From assembly GCA_007693825.1 (NCBI GenBank), contig RECX01000193.1, positions 1-33,855 on the forward strand: DNA of 33,855 bases, in the 5' to 3' direction. Below the pieces are notes generated by a model that was given only the letters and a program-made list of their open reading frames with translations, was not told the DNA's origin and made no database searches. Source of the DNA: Balneolaceae bacterium. Its GTDB lineage: Bacteria; Bacteroidota; Rhodothermia; Balneolales; Natronogracilivirgulaceae. Below, in pieces: positions 1-9,201 of this stretch (its first letter is position 1; every line of letters starts with the position of its first letter). Made by a program: the position numbers and the translations under genes.

Positions 1-76
1 TCCAAAACTCGGGGGCACCTTTACCAACAGGTGTAAGGGCCCCTATGCCGGTAATTACTACTCTGCGTTTAGACAT
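1..76 (-). CDS. fabF: 3-oxoacyl-ACP synthase II, N-terminal fragment (continues beyond window start)
   Basis: Minus-strand translation from 76 gives MSKRRVVITGIGALTPVGKGAPEFW, a typical FabF N-terminus, directly downstream of acpP. Confidence 0.85.
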   Translation of the reverse strand, partial: MSKRRVVITGIGALTPVGKGAPEFW

Positions 77-97
77 TAAATAAAATAAAGGTGACTG

Positions 98-337
98 TTA
101 GGATATTTTTCCTTTCAGATATTCAACGGCATCACCGACAGTTGCAATGTTTTCTGCATCTTCATCGGGGATACTGATATCGAATTCCTTTTCGAACTCC
201 ATGATAAGTTCCACCGTATCAAGGGAATCTGCTCCCAGATCGTTTGTGAAGTTGGCATCATTGTTCACTTCGGATTCATCGACTCCGAGTTTGTCAACGA
301 TGATTTCTTTTACTTTTGCATCGATATCTTTCGACAT
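98..337 (-). CDS. acpP: Acyl carrier protein
   Basis: 79 aa with the [20 protein letters not shown] phosphopantetheine motif; between fabF and fabG. Confidence 0.97.
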   Translation of the reverse strand: MSKDIDAKVKEIIVDKLGVDESEVNNDANFTNDLGADSLDTVELIMEFEKEFDISIPDEDAENIATVGDAVEYLKGKIS

Positions 338-463
338 AATGTATTACCTGTTTGTTGTGGGTTATCTTTTTGATTTCGCGATTCTTGGAATTTACCAATG
401 GGCTCGCTTAAATGCCTTTTATAATAAAAATAGATTCCAGTTAAATCAACATGAACAGCAACG

Positions 464-1222
464 CTACATTGCCATGCCTCCATCCACGTTCAGTATGACG
501 CCGGTGAGGTAGGAAGCGGCATCCGAAGCCATAAAAACCACGGCTTGCGCTACTTCATCAGGTTCTCCGGCACGTTTCAGCGGTATTTGCGCTTCAATGC
601 TCTTGAGGATATTCTCATCAAGCTTTCCTGTCATTTCCGTGGATATGTATCCCGGTGCAATCACATTCACCCGGATATTCCTGGAGGCCACCTCCCTGGC
701 AAGTGATTTTGAAAAACCAATAATCCCGGCTTTGGACGCAGAATAGTTGGTCTGTCCTGCATTTCCGGCTATTCCGACAACGGAACTGATGTTGATGATG
801 GATCCCGAACGGGCTTTCATCATGGGACGAATGACCGCTTTTGAGTAGTTGAAGACGCTTTTGAGGTTGGTGCGAATAACATCGTCCCACTGCTCTTCCG
901 TCATACGCATGATCAGTGTATCACGGGTTATGCCGGCATTGTTCACCAGTATGTCCAACCCGTTGAATTCACTCTGGGCAATGGCAACCACTTTTTCCGC
1001 CTCGTTGAAATCCACCGCATCGGCCTGAACCGCTTTCGCTTTCCTTCCCGTTTCTTCAATTTGCCGGACCACTTCCTCTGCGGCTTCGGCGGAACGGGCA
1101 TAGGTGATCAGCACGTCGGCTCCGGCATCAGCCAGTTGAAGTGCAATGGCTTTGCCTATTCCGCGACTTCCGCCGGTCACAAGTGCCGTTTTACCGTTCA
1201 GAGCAAATTTTTCCAAATTCAT
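464..1222 (-). CDS. fabG: 3-oxoacyl-ACP reductase
   Basis: SDR fold: TGGSRGIGKAIA, NNAGITRD, YSASKAG, C-terminal LNVDGGMAM. Confidence 0.96.
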   Translation of the reverse strand: MNLEKFALNGKTALVTGGSRGIGKAIALQLADAGADVLITYARSAEAAEEVVRQIEETGRKAKAVQADAVDFNEAEKVVAIAQSEFNGLDILVNNAGITRDTLIMRMTEEQWDDVIRTNLKSVFNYSKAVIRPMMKARSGSIINISSVVGIAGNAGQTNYSASKAGIIGFSKSLAREVASRNIRVNVIAPGYISTEMTGKLDENILKSIEAQIPLKRAGEPDEVAQAVVFMASDAASYLTGVILNVDGGMAM

Positions 1223-1248
1223 GGTTTCTGTTGTTATCTGCTGCGTTC

Positions 1249-2136
1249 TTATTGAAATCCTGAAATTCCGACATTCTTGAGTGTGCGTTTTGCCAACCCT
1301 TGCAGCACATTGCCGGATCCGACTTCCACAAAATGTTTTGCACCGTCCTGGTGCATACTGATCAGCGTCTGTGACCAGCGAACCGGCTTCAGCAATTGCT
1401 GTTTGAGGTTTTCTCTGATCACATCCGGGTCATGCGAGATGGTTCCGGTAACATTTGAATACACACCGGCAACGGGTTTCCGAAACGCAAGTGTATCCAG
1501 AATGGTATTGAGTTCATCGCGGGCCGAGGACATCAGGGGTGAGTGAAAAGCACCGCTGACCGGCAGTTTTTTTACGATTTTAGCACCCGCCTCCTTAAGC
1601 TTGTCCATGGCTTCATCCACAGCCGGGATATGGCCGGAGATGACAAGCTGACCCTTCGTGTTGTAATTGGCAGGAATGACAACATGACCGGGCTCCGAAC
1701 AGAGTTCTTCACAGATCTTTTCCACCACGTCGTCATCAAGACCGATGATGGCGGCCATTGCCCCGGGTTCTGATTCTCCTGCATCCTGCATGAGCTCACT
1801 CCGGCGCTTGACAGCCCTTAGTGCATCTTCAAAATGCAGTACGCCGGATGCCGCCAAGGCTGTGTACTCGCCAAGACTGTGTCCCGCAACCATGTCCGGT
1901 CGCTGACCCAGGATTTCGAAAAGGGAAAAAGCGTGGACAAACAGTGCCGGCTGTGTATATTTTGTCTGTGTGAGCGATTCCTCCGGTCCTTCGAACATGA
2001 TATCCGTAAGCCGGAAGCCCAATATGTCATTCGCCTCATCGCAGCGTTTTCGGAAATCACTGTTGAACCGGTAATGATCCAGCCCCATTCCGGTTTTTTG
2101 CGATCCCTGTCCGGGAAAAAGGTATGCTTTTTTCAT
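1249..2136 (-). CDS. fabD: Malonyl-CoA:ACP transacylase
   Basis: FPGQGSQ N-terminus, GHSLGEYTAL nucleophile motif, GAFHSPLM. Confidence 0.96.
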   Translation of the reverse strand: MKKAYLFPGQGSQKTGMGLDHYRFNSDFRKRCDEANDILGFRLTDIMFEGPEESLTQTKYTQPALFVHAFSLFEILGQRPDMVAGHSLGEYTALAASGVLHFEDALRAVKRRSELMQDAGESEPGAMAAIIGLDDDVVEKICEELCSEPGHVVIPANYNTKGQLVISGHIPAVDEAMDKLKEAGAKIVKKLPVSGAFHSPLMSSARDELNTILDTLAFRKPVAGVYSNVTGTISHDPDVIRENLKQQLLKPVRWSQTLISMHQDGAKHFVEVGSGNVLQGLAKRTLKNVGISGFQ

Positions 2137-2148
2137 GGGAACAAATGG

Positions 2149-3141
2149 TTACATGGCCCACTTGAGGTAAATGGCGCCCCAGGTGTATCCGCCGCCGAAC
2201 GCCGAGAGAACAAGTTTGTCACCTTTATTGAGCCGGTCCTTCCAGTCATACAGACAAAGCGGGATCGTTGCGGCCGTGGTATTACCGTATTTATCGATAT
2301 TGATCATCACTTTTGAAGGATCCAGTTCCATTCTGCGCGCCGTGGCATCAATAATCCTGAGGTTGGCCTGATGCGGTACAAGCCAGTCCACATCATCGCC
2401 GGACAACTGGTTTTTTTTCATGATCTCTACGGACACGTCGGCCATCCCTTCTGTGGCCCTTTTGAACACAGGACGGCCTTCCTGGTAAAGATAGTGCATT
2501 TTTTTATCTACCGTGTCATGGCTTGCCGGGTTGCGGCTTCCTCCGCCAAACTGGATCAGTGTATTGGACATATCCCCATCCGAATACATGATGCTGTCGA
2601 CAATGGCATTTTCGTCATCCGCCGGCTCCAGCAATACGCCGGCGGCGCCGTCACCAAAGAGGATACAGGTCGCACGATCGGTATAATCCACAATGGAACT
2701 CATTTTATCCGATCCGATAACCAGTACCTTCCTGTACTGTCCGGAAGTGATCAAGTTGGACCCGACCTCAAGGGCGTACAAAAAACCCGAGCAGGCAGCA
2801 GACAGATCGAAGCAGAAAGCGTTTTTTGCGCCTATCAGACTCTGTGCAATGCATGCTGTGGCCGGGAACATGTAATCCGGCGTAACCGTGGCAACAATGA
2901 TGACATCGATCTCCGAGGCATCCAGGTTGCGCTGCCGCAAAATCTCACGTGCCGCTTCAGCTGCCATGAAACCCGAAGCCTTATCAGGATCCTTGAGGAT
3001 TCTGCGTTCGCTGATACCCGTTCTTGTGCGGATCCATTCGTCGTTGGTGTCGACCATTTTCTCAAGTTCCTGATTCGTCAGGACGTAATCAGGCAAATAA
3101 TGCCCCACAGCAGAGATCTTTGCTTTAATTTCAGAACTCAT
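2149..3141 (-). CDS. fabH: 3-oxoacyl-ACP synthase III
   Basis: TNDEWIRTRTGISERR, DLSAACSGFLYAL active-site Cys, VPHQANLRIIDA, GNTTAATIPL. Confidence 0.97.
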   Translation of the reverse strand: MSSEIKAKISAVGHYLPDYVLTNQELEKMVDTNDEWIRTRTGISERRILKDPDKASGFMAAEAAREILRQRNLDASEIDVIIVATVTPDYMFPATACIAQSLIGAKNAFCFDLSAACSGFLYALEVGSNLITSGQYRKVLVIGSDKMSSIVDYTDRATCILFGDGAAGVLLEPADDENAIVDSIMYSDGDMSNTLIQFGGGSRNPASHDTVDKKMHYLYQEGRPVFKRATEGMADVSVEIMKKNQLSGDDVDWLVPHQANLRIIDATARRMELDPSKVMINIDKYGNTTAATIPLCLYDWKDRLNKGDKLVLSAFGGGYTWGAIYLKWAM

Positions 3142-3215
3142 TCCACAGAAAAGTTATACAGTCCATATGTCTGCATCTGACTGCCGCGTTACACGGACGG
3201 CGCCAACCCCATTAT

Positions 3216-4199
3216 TCACGCTACAGATGCAATAATTTTTTTGTTGATATCCGATTCGGCCATCCTGACCGCATTGAGAATCATGTTTTTTATGGCTTCC
3301 GGAGAGCTGCCCCCGTGCCCCACCATACTGATCCCGTTCACACCAAGGAACGGAACACCGCCAACCCGCTGGTAGTCAAAAGGCATAAAAGCTTCCTGAA
3401 GCAAGGATGTCACCAGGGCAACCTGTTCCTTGTCCAGCTGGCGTTTCTTTATAACGCCCATGAGCAGCATTTTGAGCGCGTCAGGGATCGACTCACCAAA
3501 TTTGAGGAGTATATTTCCGGTTATTCCATCACAGACAAACACGTCAGCCTTTCCGGCCAGTACGTCACGACCCTCAATATTGCCAACAAAATTGGGAAGT
3601 GCCTGCAGAAGCTGATAGGCTTTTTTGAGCGTCTCTGATCCTTTTTCCTTTTCCTCACCCACATTGAGCAATCCGATTCGCGGAGTGTCTATGCCCATCA
3701 TGTCACGTGCATAGATATTGCCCATAACACCGAACTGGAAAAGCATTTCAGGCTTGACTTCCAGGTTTGCACCGGCATCGATCATCAGCCCCAAACCCTT
3801 GACCGTAGGATAAAATGTAGCAATGGTCGGCCGGATGACCCCATCGAGCCTCCCAAGGATAAAAGCGGAGGCAGCCATGAGCGCCCCCGTGTTTCCGGCA
3901 CTCACAAAACCGTCAACCATACCCTTCTGATGCATGCCAAGACCAACGACTATGGACGAATGTGGTTTATTGCGGACAGCCTGTGCCGGCGACTCATCCA
4001 TGCCTATGATTTCAGGAGCATCCTGAAGTATGATGCGATCCTTTGGATAGTCATGGTTTGCAAGTTCTTTTTTGATTTCTTCTTCCGGACCAGTAAGAAT
4101 AACGGCGAGTCGGTCATTTTCCCTGACGGCAAGCACGGCACCGCGTACCGGATTTTCTGGAAAATGGTCACCGCCAAAGGCATCAACGGCAATTTTCAT
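3216..4199 (-). CDS. plsX: Phosphate acyltransferase PlsX
   Basis: MKIAVDAFGGDHFPENPVRGA..., MDESPAQAVRNKPHSSIVVG, DAGANLEVKPEML. The ORF track start (4256) extends into an intergenic repeat; the internal Met at 4199 fits the family N-terminus. Confidence 0.93.
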   Translation of the reverse strand: MKIAVDAFGGDHFPENPVRGAVLAVRENDRLAVILTGPEEEIKKELANHDYPKDRIILQDAPEIIGMDESPAQAVRNKPHSSIVVGLGMHQKGMVDGFVSAGNTGALMAASAFILGRLDGVIRPTIATFYPTVKGLGLMIDAGANLEVKPEMLFQFGVMGNIYARDMMGIDTPRIGLLNVGEEKEKGSETLKKAYQLLQALPNFVGNIEGRDVLAGKADVFVCDGITGNILLKFGESIPDALKMLLMGVIKKRQLDKEQVALVTSLLQEAFMPFDYQRVGGVPFLGVNGISMVGHGGSSPEAIKNMILNAVRMAESDINKKIIASVA

Positions 4200-4202
4200 G
4201 TG

Positions 4203-4295
4203 TTTATAGTTCCTATTTCTGACGTCACATGCAATATCCATGACGGTTATAATCATGCTTCTGTGTGACAGGGAGCCGTCATGGCTATTTCATCA
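4203..4295 (-). repeat. Palindromic intergenic repeat, copy A (upstream of plsX)
   Basis: Minus strand: CCATGACGGCTCCCTGTCACACAGAAGCATGATTATAACCGTCATGGATATTGCATGTGACGTC; 9-bp perfect arms CCATGACGG/CCGTCATGG; core shared with B and C. Confidence 0.9.
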
Positions 4296-4346
4296 TGTGG
4301 GTGTATGTGAATTGGGATTGGATTACTGTTGGATACCGGCTTGAAC

Positions 4347-4532
4347 TCAGACTTCGCTGGCGGCCTTGACCACCTGGCGACCCCTGTAATATCCGCATGC
4401 CGTGCAGGCGCGGTGACGCTGATGCACCGTTCCGCAATTGGGACACTCCGTGAGGGTTAGCTCCTCCAATTTGTAATTTGCGCGTCTTTTGTCCCTTCTG
4501 GCCTTGGAAGTTTTTCTTTTTGGATGTGCCAT
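4347..4532 (-). CDS. rpmF: 50S ribosomal protein L32
   Basis: [22 protein letters not shown]...[25 protein letters not shown]; zinc-ribbon L32. Confidence 0.97.
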   Translation of the reverse strand: MAHPKRKTSKARRDKRRANYKLEELTLTECPNCGTVHQRHRACTACGYYRGRQVVKAASEV

Positions 4533-4542
4533 ATTCCGTTAC

Positions 4543-5049
4543 TTAATTCTTTTGAATTTTTTGTTTCAGTTCCGTAAGGGCGTCCCACCTGGGATCATGC
4601 CCCGATTCTTTTTCTTTGTCACCAAAACTGGCTTCAAATTCCGTGATTTCCCCATCCTCGATATATCTCGGATGAAGTTTTTTAACAGGGATACTGAGCA
4701 GTACCGTATCCCGCAATTCCCGGGTGATATCAATGACATTCCGTGATGGATCCAGCTTTCGGAGCGTCCCGGAGAGCTCCTCCCGTTCATCTTGGACATC
4801 ATGCTGAAAAACAACTTCGTACGTACTTTCAAACATGGTTTCATAGCGATCGAGCGAGCGGTCACAGGTCAGGGTTGCGAAAACACTTAGCTGACACTGA
4901 ATCCGGAGATTGTCATCCTGCTTGTTAAACTTCAGCTGTACCAGGACCCGGGTTATGCCCGAGCCTTCGATACCAAGCTCATCAGCATCAACTTCAAGCA
5001 GTTCATCTGACACCCCCTTGGGTATCTCGTTGTATCGGAAGGAAATCAT
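4543..5049 (-). CDS. DUF177/YceD family protein
   Basis: 168 aa directly upstream of rpmF, the conserved yceD-rpmF-plsX order; CDRSLDRYE...EVVF motif typical of DUF177. Confidence 0.85.
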   Translation of the reverse strand: MISFRYNEIPKGVSDELLEVDADELGIEGSGITRVLVQLKFNKQDDNLRIQCQLSVFATLTCDRSLDRYETMFESTYEVVFQHDVQDEREELSGTLRKLDPSRNVIDITRELRDTVLLSIPVKKLHPRYIEDGEITEFEASFGDKEKESGHDPRWDALTELKQKIQKN

Positions 5050-5111
5050 GTTGGTCTGTGCACTTGTAACAAAGCTGGTAAATTTAACAAATTATGCACT
5101 CATAAACAACG

Positions 5112-5759
5112 CTATGAAAATAATCCAAATCTCCTTTGCTCTATGATTTCGATTACCTTTCCCAAATCCTCCTTGTTGTTGACAAAATCCAGATGGTCCG
5201 TATCAATGATCAGTTTTTCATGCGGATACCGCTTGATCCATTCCTCATATAACGTATTAAGCCGCTCGAGATATTCAATCCTGATGGTGCTTTCGTAGTC
5301 TCTGCCACGCTGCTGGATCTGCCGGACCAGGGTTGGCACGTCAGCACGCAGATAGATGAGCAGGTCAGGTGGTGTAAGAAATGCAACCATCTCCCGAAAC
5401 AGATTGCTGTAGTTTTCAAAATCACGCTTGCTCATCAGTCCCATCTGATAGAGGTTCTTGGCAAAGATCTCAACGTCCTCGTAAATGGTGCGGTCCTGGA
5501 TAAAGCTCTCCCGGGTGCTTACAATCTCTTGCTGGCTGCGAAACCGGCTGGATAGGAAATAGACCTGCAGATTGAAGCTCCACCGCCTCATATCTTCATA
5601 AAAGTCCGTCAGATAAGGATTGTCATCCACAGATTCGTAATAGGCACGCCACTTGTAGTGTTTAGCAAGCAAGGTGGTGAGGGAAGATTTTCCAGCCCCG
5701 ATATTGCCGGCAACGGCATAATAGTAGAAGTCCGATTTCTTTTTCTCCGACATGGTCAT
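5112..5759 (-). CDS. Deoxynucleoside kinase family protein
   Basis: P-loop AVAGNIGAGKSSLTTLLAK; QDRTIYEDVEIFA; LIYLRADVPTLVRQIQQRGRDYE (lid). Confidence 0.9.
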   Translation of the reverse strand: MTMSEKKKSDFYYYAVAGNIGAGKSSLTTLLAKHYKWRAYYESVDDNPYLTDFYEDMRRWSFNLQVYFLSSRFRSQQEIVSTRESFIQDRTIYEDVEIFAKNLYQMGLMSKRDFENYSNLFREMVAFLTPPDLLIYLRADVPTLVRQIQQRGRDYESTIRIEYLERLNTLYEEWIKRYPHEKLIIDTDHLDFVNNKEDLGKVIEIIEQRRFGLFS

Positions 5760-7057
5760 CAGTCTCCTTTCCCAAGCAGTCGGTACATGGCTTTTTTATA
5801 TGCTTCCACTCCCGGCTGATCAAAAGGATTCTCACCCAGGGAATAGACAAAAATGGCCGTAGATAGCTCAAAATAGTAAATGGCATGGCCGATACATTCG
5901 GCGTTCTGCTCATCGATCCTGGCAATGAAGACTGGTACTCCCCCCTCCCCATGGGCCTGAACGGTCCCCTGAAACGCTTTTTCATTGACCTCTTCCATGG
6001 TTTTACCTGAAAGATAATTCAAGCCGTCGTAATCCCTGGATTCCGCGGACAGCGTCAGGGATGTTTCCGGTTTTTGGATGTGAAGAAACGTCTCCATTAT
6101 GTTTCGTTTTCCATCCTGGACCATCTGTCCGAGACTGTGCAGGTCGGTCGAGTACTGGGCAACGGCGGGAAACAGTCCATTGCCGTTTTTGCCTTCGCTT
6201 TCACCGTAAAGCTGCTGCAGCCACCCGCCCATGGAGACGAGCGAAGGCTCAAAGGAAGCAATGAGGTCTATGGCGTACCCATTTTTGTAAAGCGCAAATC
6301 GTGTGCTCACATAATCCAGGAGATTGCCACGGTCTTCCTCCAGTTTCCGGAAGCAGTCTACGGCACCATAAAAAAGACTTTTGACATCAATGCCAGCTGC
6401 AGCTATGGGCAGCAGTCCGACCGGAGTCAGTACCGAAAACCTGCCGCCGACATCATCCGGAAGAATGAACTTGCGGTAACCATGGGCCTGGATGATCTTG
6501 TTCAATGCCCCTCCATCTTTGCTGGTGGTGCAAAAAATGCGCGACACCGCATCTTCGCCATAGCGATCATGCATCCACTTTCTGAATACCCGGAAGGCAA
6601 TGGCGGTCTCCATGGTGGTTCCGGACTTGGAAATGACATTCAGATAAACCTGCTTGGGCGACCCATCAGCATTTGGCTTGTCGAGATAAGCGACCAGCCT
6701 CTGCAGGTAACTGCCGGATATGTGATGTCCGGCATAGATAATCTCCGGGCCGCGATCCGAAAACCCGGGACGCAAGGCCTCAATGACCGCACGCGCACCG
6801 AGATAGGACCCGCCTATCCCGCAAACAATAAACACATCCGCGTTTTTATGGATTTCCCTGCCGATGGATTCCATGTTTTCAAGGAGCGCATCATTCGGTT
6901 CCCTTAGGATGTCCTGCCAGCCAAGCCATTCGGTTCCTTTTCCCGTGCGCTTGTCCAGCTGCTCTGACGAATCGTTTACAACCCCTGTGGCAAGATTATA
7001 TTCTTCATCCGACAGGAAAGTGCGGGCCAGCTTTGTTTCAATAGTGATCATGTTCAA
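5759..7057 (-). CDS. pgi: Glucose-6-phosphate isomerase
   Basis: CGIGGSYLGARA, NVISKSGTTMETAIAFR, GGRFSVLTPVGLLP, YSTDLHSLGQ. Its stop overlaps the start of the dNK gene by 1 nt (TGATG). Confidence 0.95.
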   Translation of the reverse strand: MNMITIETKLARTFLSDEEYNLATGVVNDSSEQLDKRTGKGTEWLGWQDILREPNDALLENMESIGREIHKNADVFIVCGIGGSYLGARAVIEALRPGFSDRGPEIIYAGHHISGSYLQRLVAYLDKPNADGSPKQVYLNVISKSGTTMETAIAFRVFRKWMHDRYGEDAVSRIFCTTSKDGGALNKIIQAHGYRKFILPDDVGGRFSVLTPVGLLPIAAAGIDVKSLFYGAVDCFRKLEEDRGNLLDYVSTRFALYKNGYAIDLIASFEPSLVSMGGWLQQLYGESEGKNGNGLFPAVAQYSTDLHSLGQMVQDGKRNIMETFLHIQKPETSLTLSAESRDYDGLNYLSGKTMEEVNEKAFQGTVQAHGEGGVPVFIARIDEQNAECIGHAIYYFELSTAIFVYSLGENPFDQPGVEAYKKAMYRLLGKGD

Positions 7058-7062
7058 ATTTG

Positions 7063-8040
7063 TTAACGTATTACTTTTGCAAGTTCAAGAAGCTCGAAAT
7101 TGATGCTTTTTTTCTCAGACCAGGTTTTGTGCATGGGCGTCAAGGTATTTTTATGGTTGACCACGCCGGCCATGACACTTGTGTGCCCGTTGAGGAGGGC
7201 TTCAACGGCAGCGCCTCCAAGCCTGCTGGCAAGCACCCGGTCATGGGAGGTGGGCGAACCGCCGCGCTGCAGATGACCGAGCACGCTGACGCGCATTTCG
7301 TATTTTTCGAAGTCATCTTTCAGTTTTTCCGCCAGGCTCAGAGCACCGCCTGACTGATCGCCTTCAGCAACCACAACCAGGCTGCTCCTTCGCTGAACCT
7401 TGAACACTTCTTTCAAAGTGTCACGGATGTAATCCAGTTTTTTTACGGCTTCGGGCAGCAGGATGAGTTCGGCTCCGGTGGCAATACCTGTTTCCAGGGC
7501 AATGAAACCAGCCTCACGTCCCATCACCTCCACAAGGAACAAACGGTCATGGGCATCAGCCGTATCCCGTATCTTGTCAATGGCTTCCATGGCCGTGTTC
7601 AGGGCTGTGTCGTATCCGATGGTTTCATCCGTTCCGTAGAGGTCATTGTCGATGGTTCCGGGTACGCCCACTACCGGTATCCCGTATTCCTCATAGAGTT
7701 CGGATGCACCGCGAAAGGTGCCATCGCCTCCAATAGCCACAATGGCATCAATGTCATGTTTTTTCAGGTTATCTACGGCTTTTTTGCGCCCTTCCGAAGT
7801 ACGGAACTCTTTGGAACGGGCCGATTTGAGAATGGTGCCGCCCCGCTGGAGGATATTGGAGACACTGTGATGGTGCATCTCGATGAAATCGTCGTCGATC
7901 ATGCCCTGATAACCAAAACGAACGCCCATCACACCTAATCCGTTACTTGTGGCCGTCCGGACGGAAGACCGTATAGCGGCATTCATCCCCGGGGCGTCTC
8001 CACCGCTGGTGAAAACGGCTATGCGTTTGATTTTCTTCAC
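7063..8040 (-). CDS. pfkA: ATP-dependent 6-phosphofructokinase
   Basis: FTSGGDAPGMNAAIR, GGDGTFRGA, PGTIDNDLYGTDETIGYDTALNTA, LQRGGSPTSHDRVLASRLG. Confidence 0.96.
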   Translation of the reverse strand: MKKIKRIAVFTSGGDAPGMNAAIRSSVRTATSNGLGVMGVRFGYQGMIDDDFIEMHHHSVSNILQRGGTILKSARSKEFRTSEGRKKAVDNLKKHDIDAIVAIGGDGTFRGASELYEEYGIPVVGVPGTIDNDLYGTDETIGYDTALNTAMEAIDKIRDTADAHDRLFLVEVMGREAGFIALETGIATGAELILLPEAVKKLDYIRDTLKEVFKVQRRSSLVVVAEGDQSGGALSLAEKLKDDFEKYEMRVSVLGHLQRGGSPTSHDRVLASRLGGAAVEALLNGHTSVMAGVVNHKNTLTPMHKTWSEKKSINFELLELAKVIR

Positions 8041-8079
8041 TGTCTTTTTCTCAAGATTTGTGGTTAAAAACTGCTAAAT

Positions 8080-8100
8080 TGGCTCGTACATGTACAGCCA
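8080..8100. promoter_or_regulatory. Candidate operator dyad in pfkA/polyprenyl synthetase divergent region
   Basis: TGGCT-c-GTACATGTAC-AGCCA: 10 bp of complementary arm on each side with one extra C. Confidence 0.5.
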
Positions 8101-8181
8101 GATATCATTAGCCCGGCTGAGCCAGGAGCAATCCGGACGAAAGATACCAAATTATAATTTCAAAATATTCCCGACTTTTGC

Positions 8182-9201
8182 ATGACCAAAGCAGCAACAG
8201 AGGATATCATCGACCATAAAACAGCACCCATAAGATCCCTGGACGATATCCAGCAGCCGATCGCTTCCGAACTGGAAACATTCAAGGTCCACTTCCGGAA
8301 GCATCTTGATACCGATGTCTTCCTGCTGAACCGGATCATCCGCTACCTCATGCGCATGAAGGGCAAGCAGATGCGGCCTGTCCTCGTTCTGCTTGCCGCC
8401 AAAATCTGCGGCGGGATCAACGAGCGCTCCTTTGTGGCCGCTACCATGATCGAACTGCTGCATACCGCCACGCTGATCCATGATGACGTTGTGGATGACG
8501 CGGACCAGCGCCGCGGCTTCCTCAGCATAAACAAAGTTTGGAAGAACAAGGCGAGCGTGCTGTTTGGCGATTTTCTGCTTGCCAAAGGTTTGCTGGTAGC
8601 GGTGGATTCGGATGAATTCGAACTTCTGAAGGTTCTCTCGACTGCCGTGAAACGAATGAGCGAAGGGGAGCTGCGCCAGCTCAAGGCTTCCAAACTCCAG
8701 AACATGACGGAGGAGAAGTACTACCAGATCATAACGGAAAAGACGGGAAGCCTGCTGGTAGCCTGCTGTGAGTGTGGAGCCATCAGCGCATCGGCAGATG
8801 AATCCGTTCGCGAACGCATGCGTGGAATCGGACATCATATCGGTATTGCGTTTCAGATACGCGACGATCTGCTGGACTACAGCCATCGCAAAACAGGCAA
8901 AACCACCGGCAATGATATCCTGGAAAGGAAAATCACACTGCCGTTCATTGCCGCACTTGGAAACGCTTCACTCATCGAACAAAAAAAAATGCGCTGGCGA
9001 TTCCGGAAAAAAGGAAAAAGCGCCGCACAGGTGGATTATATCCGGGACTTTGTGATGGAAAATGGTGGCATTGAATATGCCGCCCGAAAGATGGAAGAAC
9101 ATGCCGGAAAGGCACTCATACTTTTGAATGAGTTTCCGGAGACTGAAATACGGGACGCTTTTTCCGAATTCATACGCTTTGTCATCTACAGAAAAAAATA
9201 G
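8182..9201 (+). CDS. Polyprenyl synthetase family protein (octaprenyl diphosphate synthase-like)
   Basis: KQMRPVLVLLAA, LIHDDVVDDADQRRG, FQIRDDLLDY aspartate-rich motifs of trans-prenyltransferases. Confidence 0.93.
   Translation: MTKAATEDIIDHKTAPIRSLDDIQQPIASELETFKVHFRKHLDTDVFLLNRIIRYLMRMKGKQMRPVLVLLAAKICGGINERSFVAATMIELLHTATLIHDDVVDDADQRRGFLSINKVWKNKASVLFGDFLLAKGLLVAVDSDEFELLKVLSTAVKRMSEGELRQLKASKLQNMTEEKYYQIITEKTGSLLVACCECGAISASADESVRERMRGIGHHIGIAFQIRDDLLDYSHRKTGKTTGNDILERKITLPFIAALGNASLIEQKKMRWRFRKKGKSAAQVDYIRDFVMENGGIEYAARKMEEHAGKALILLNEFPETEIRDAFSEFIRFVIYRKK

Noticed and set aside
147-512. 121-aa plus-strand ORF overlapping acpP
   Set aside because: Antisense to acpP and extending into low-complexity spacer; no family resemblance.
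5112-8040. dNK-pgi-pfkA as a novel metabolic system
   Set aside because: All three are standard enzymes with intact motifs; the tight spacing looks like ordinary operon packing.
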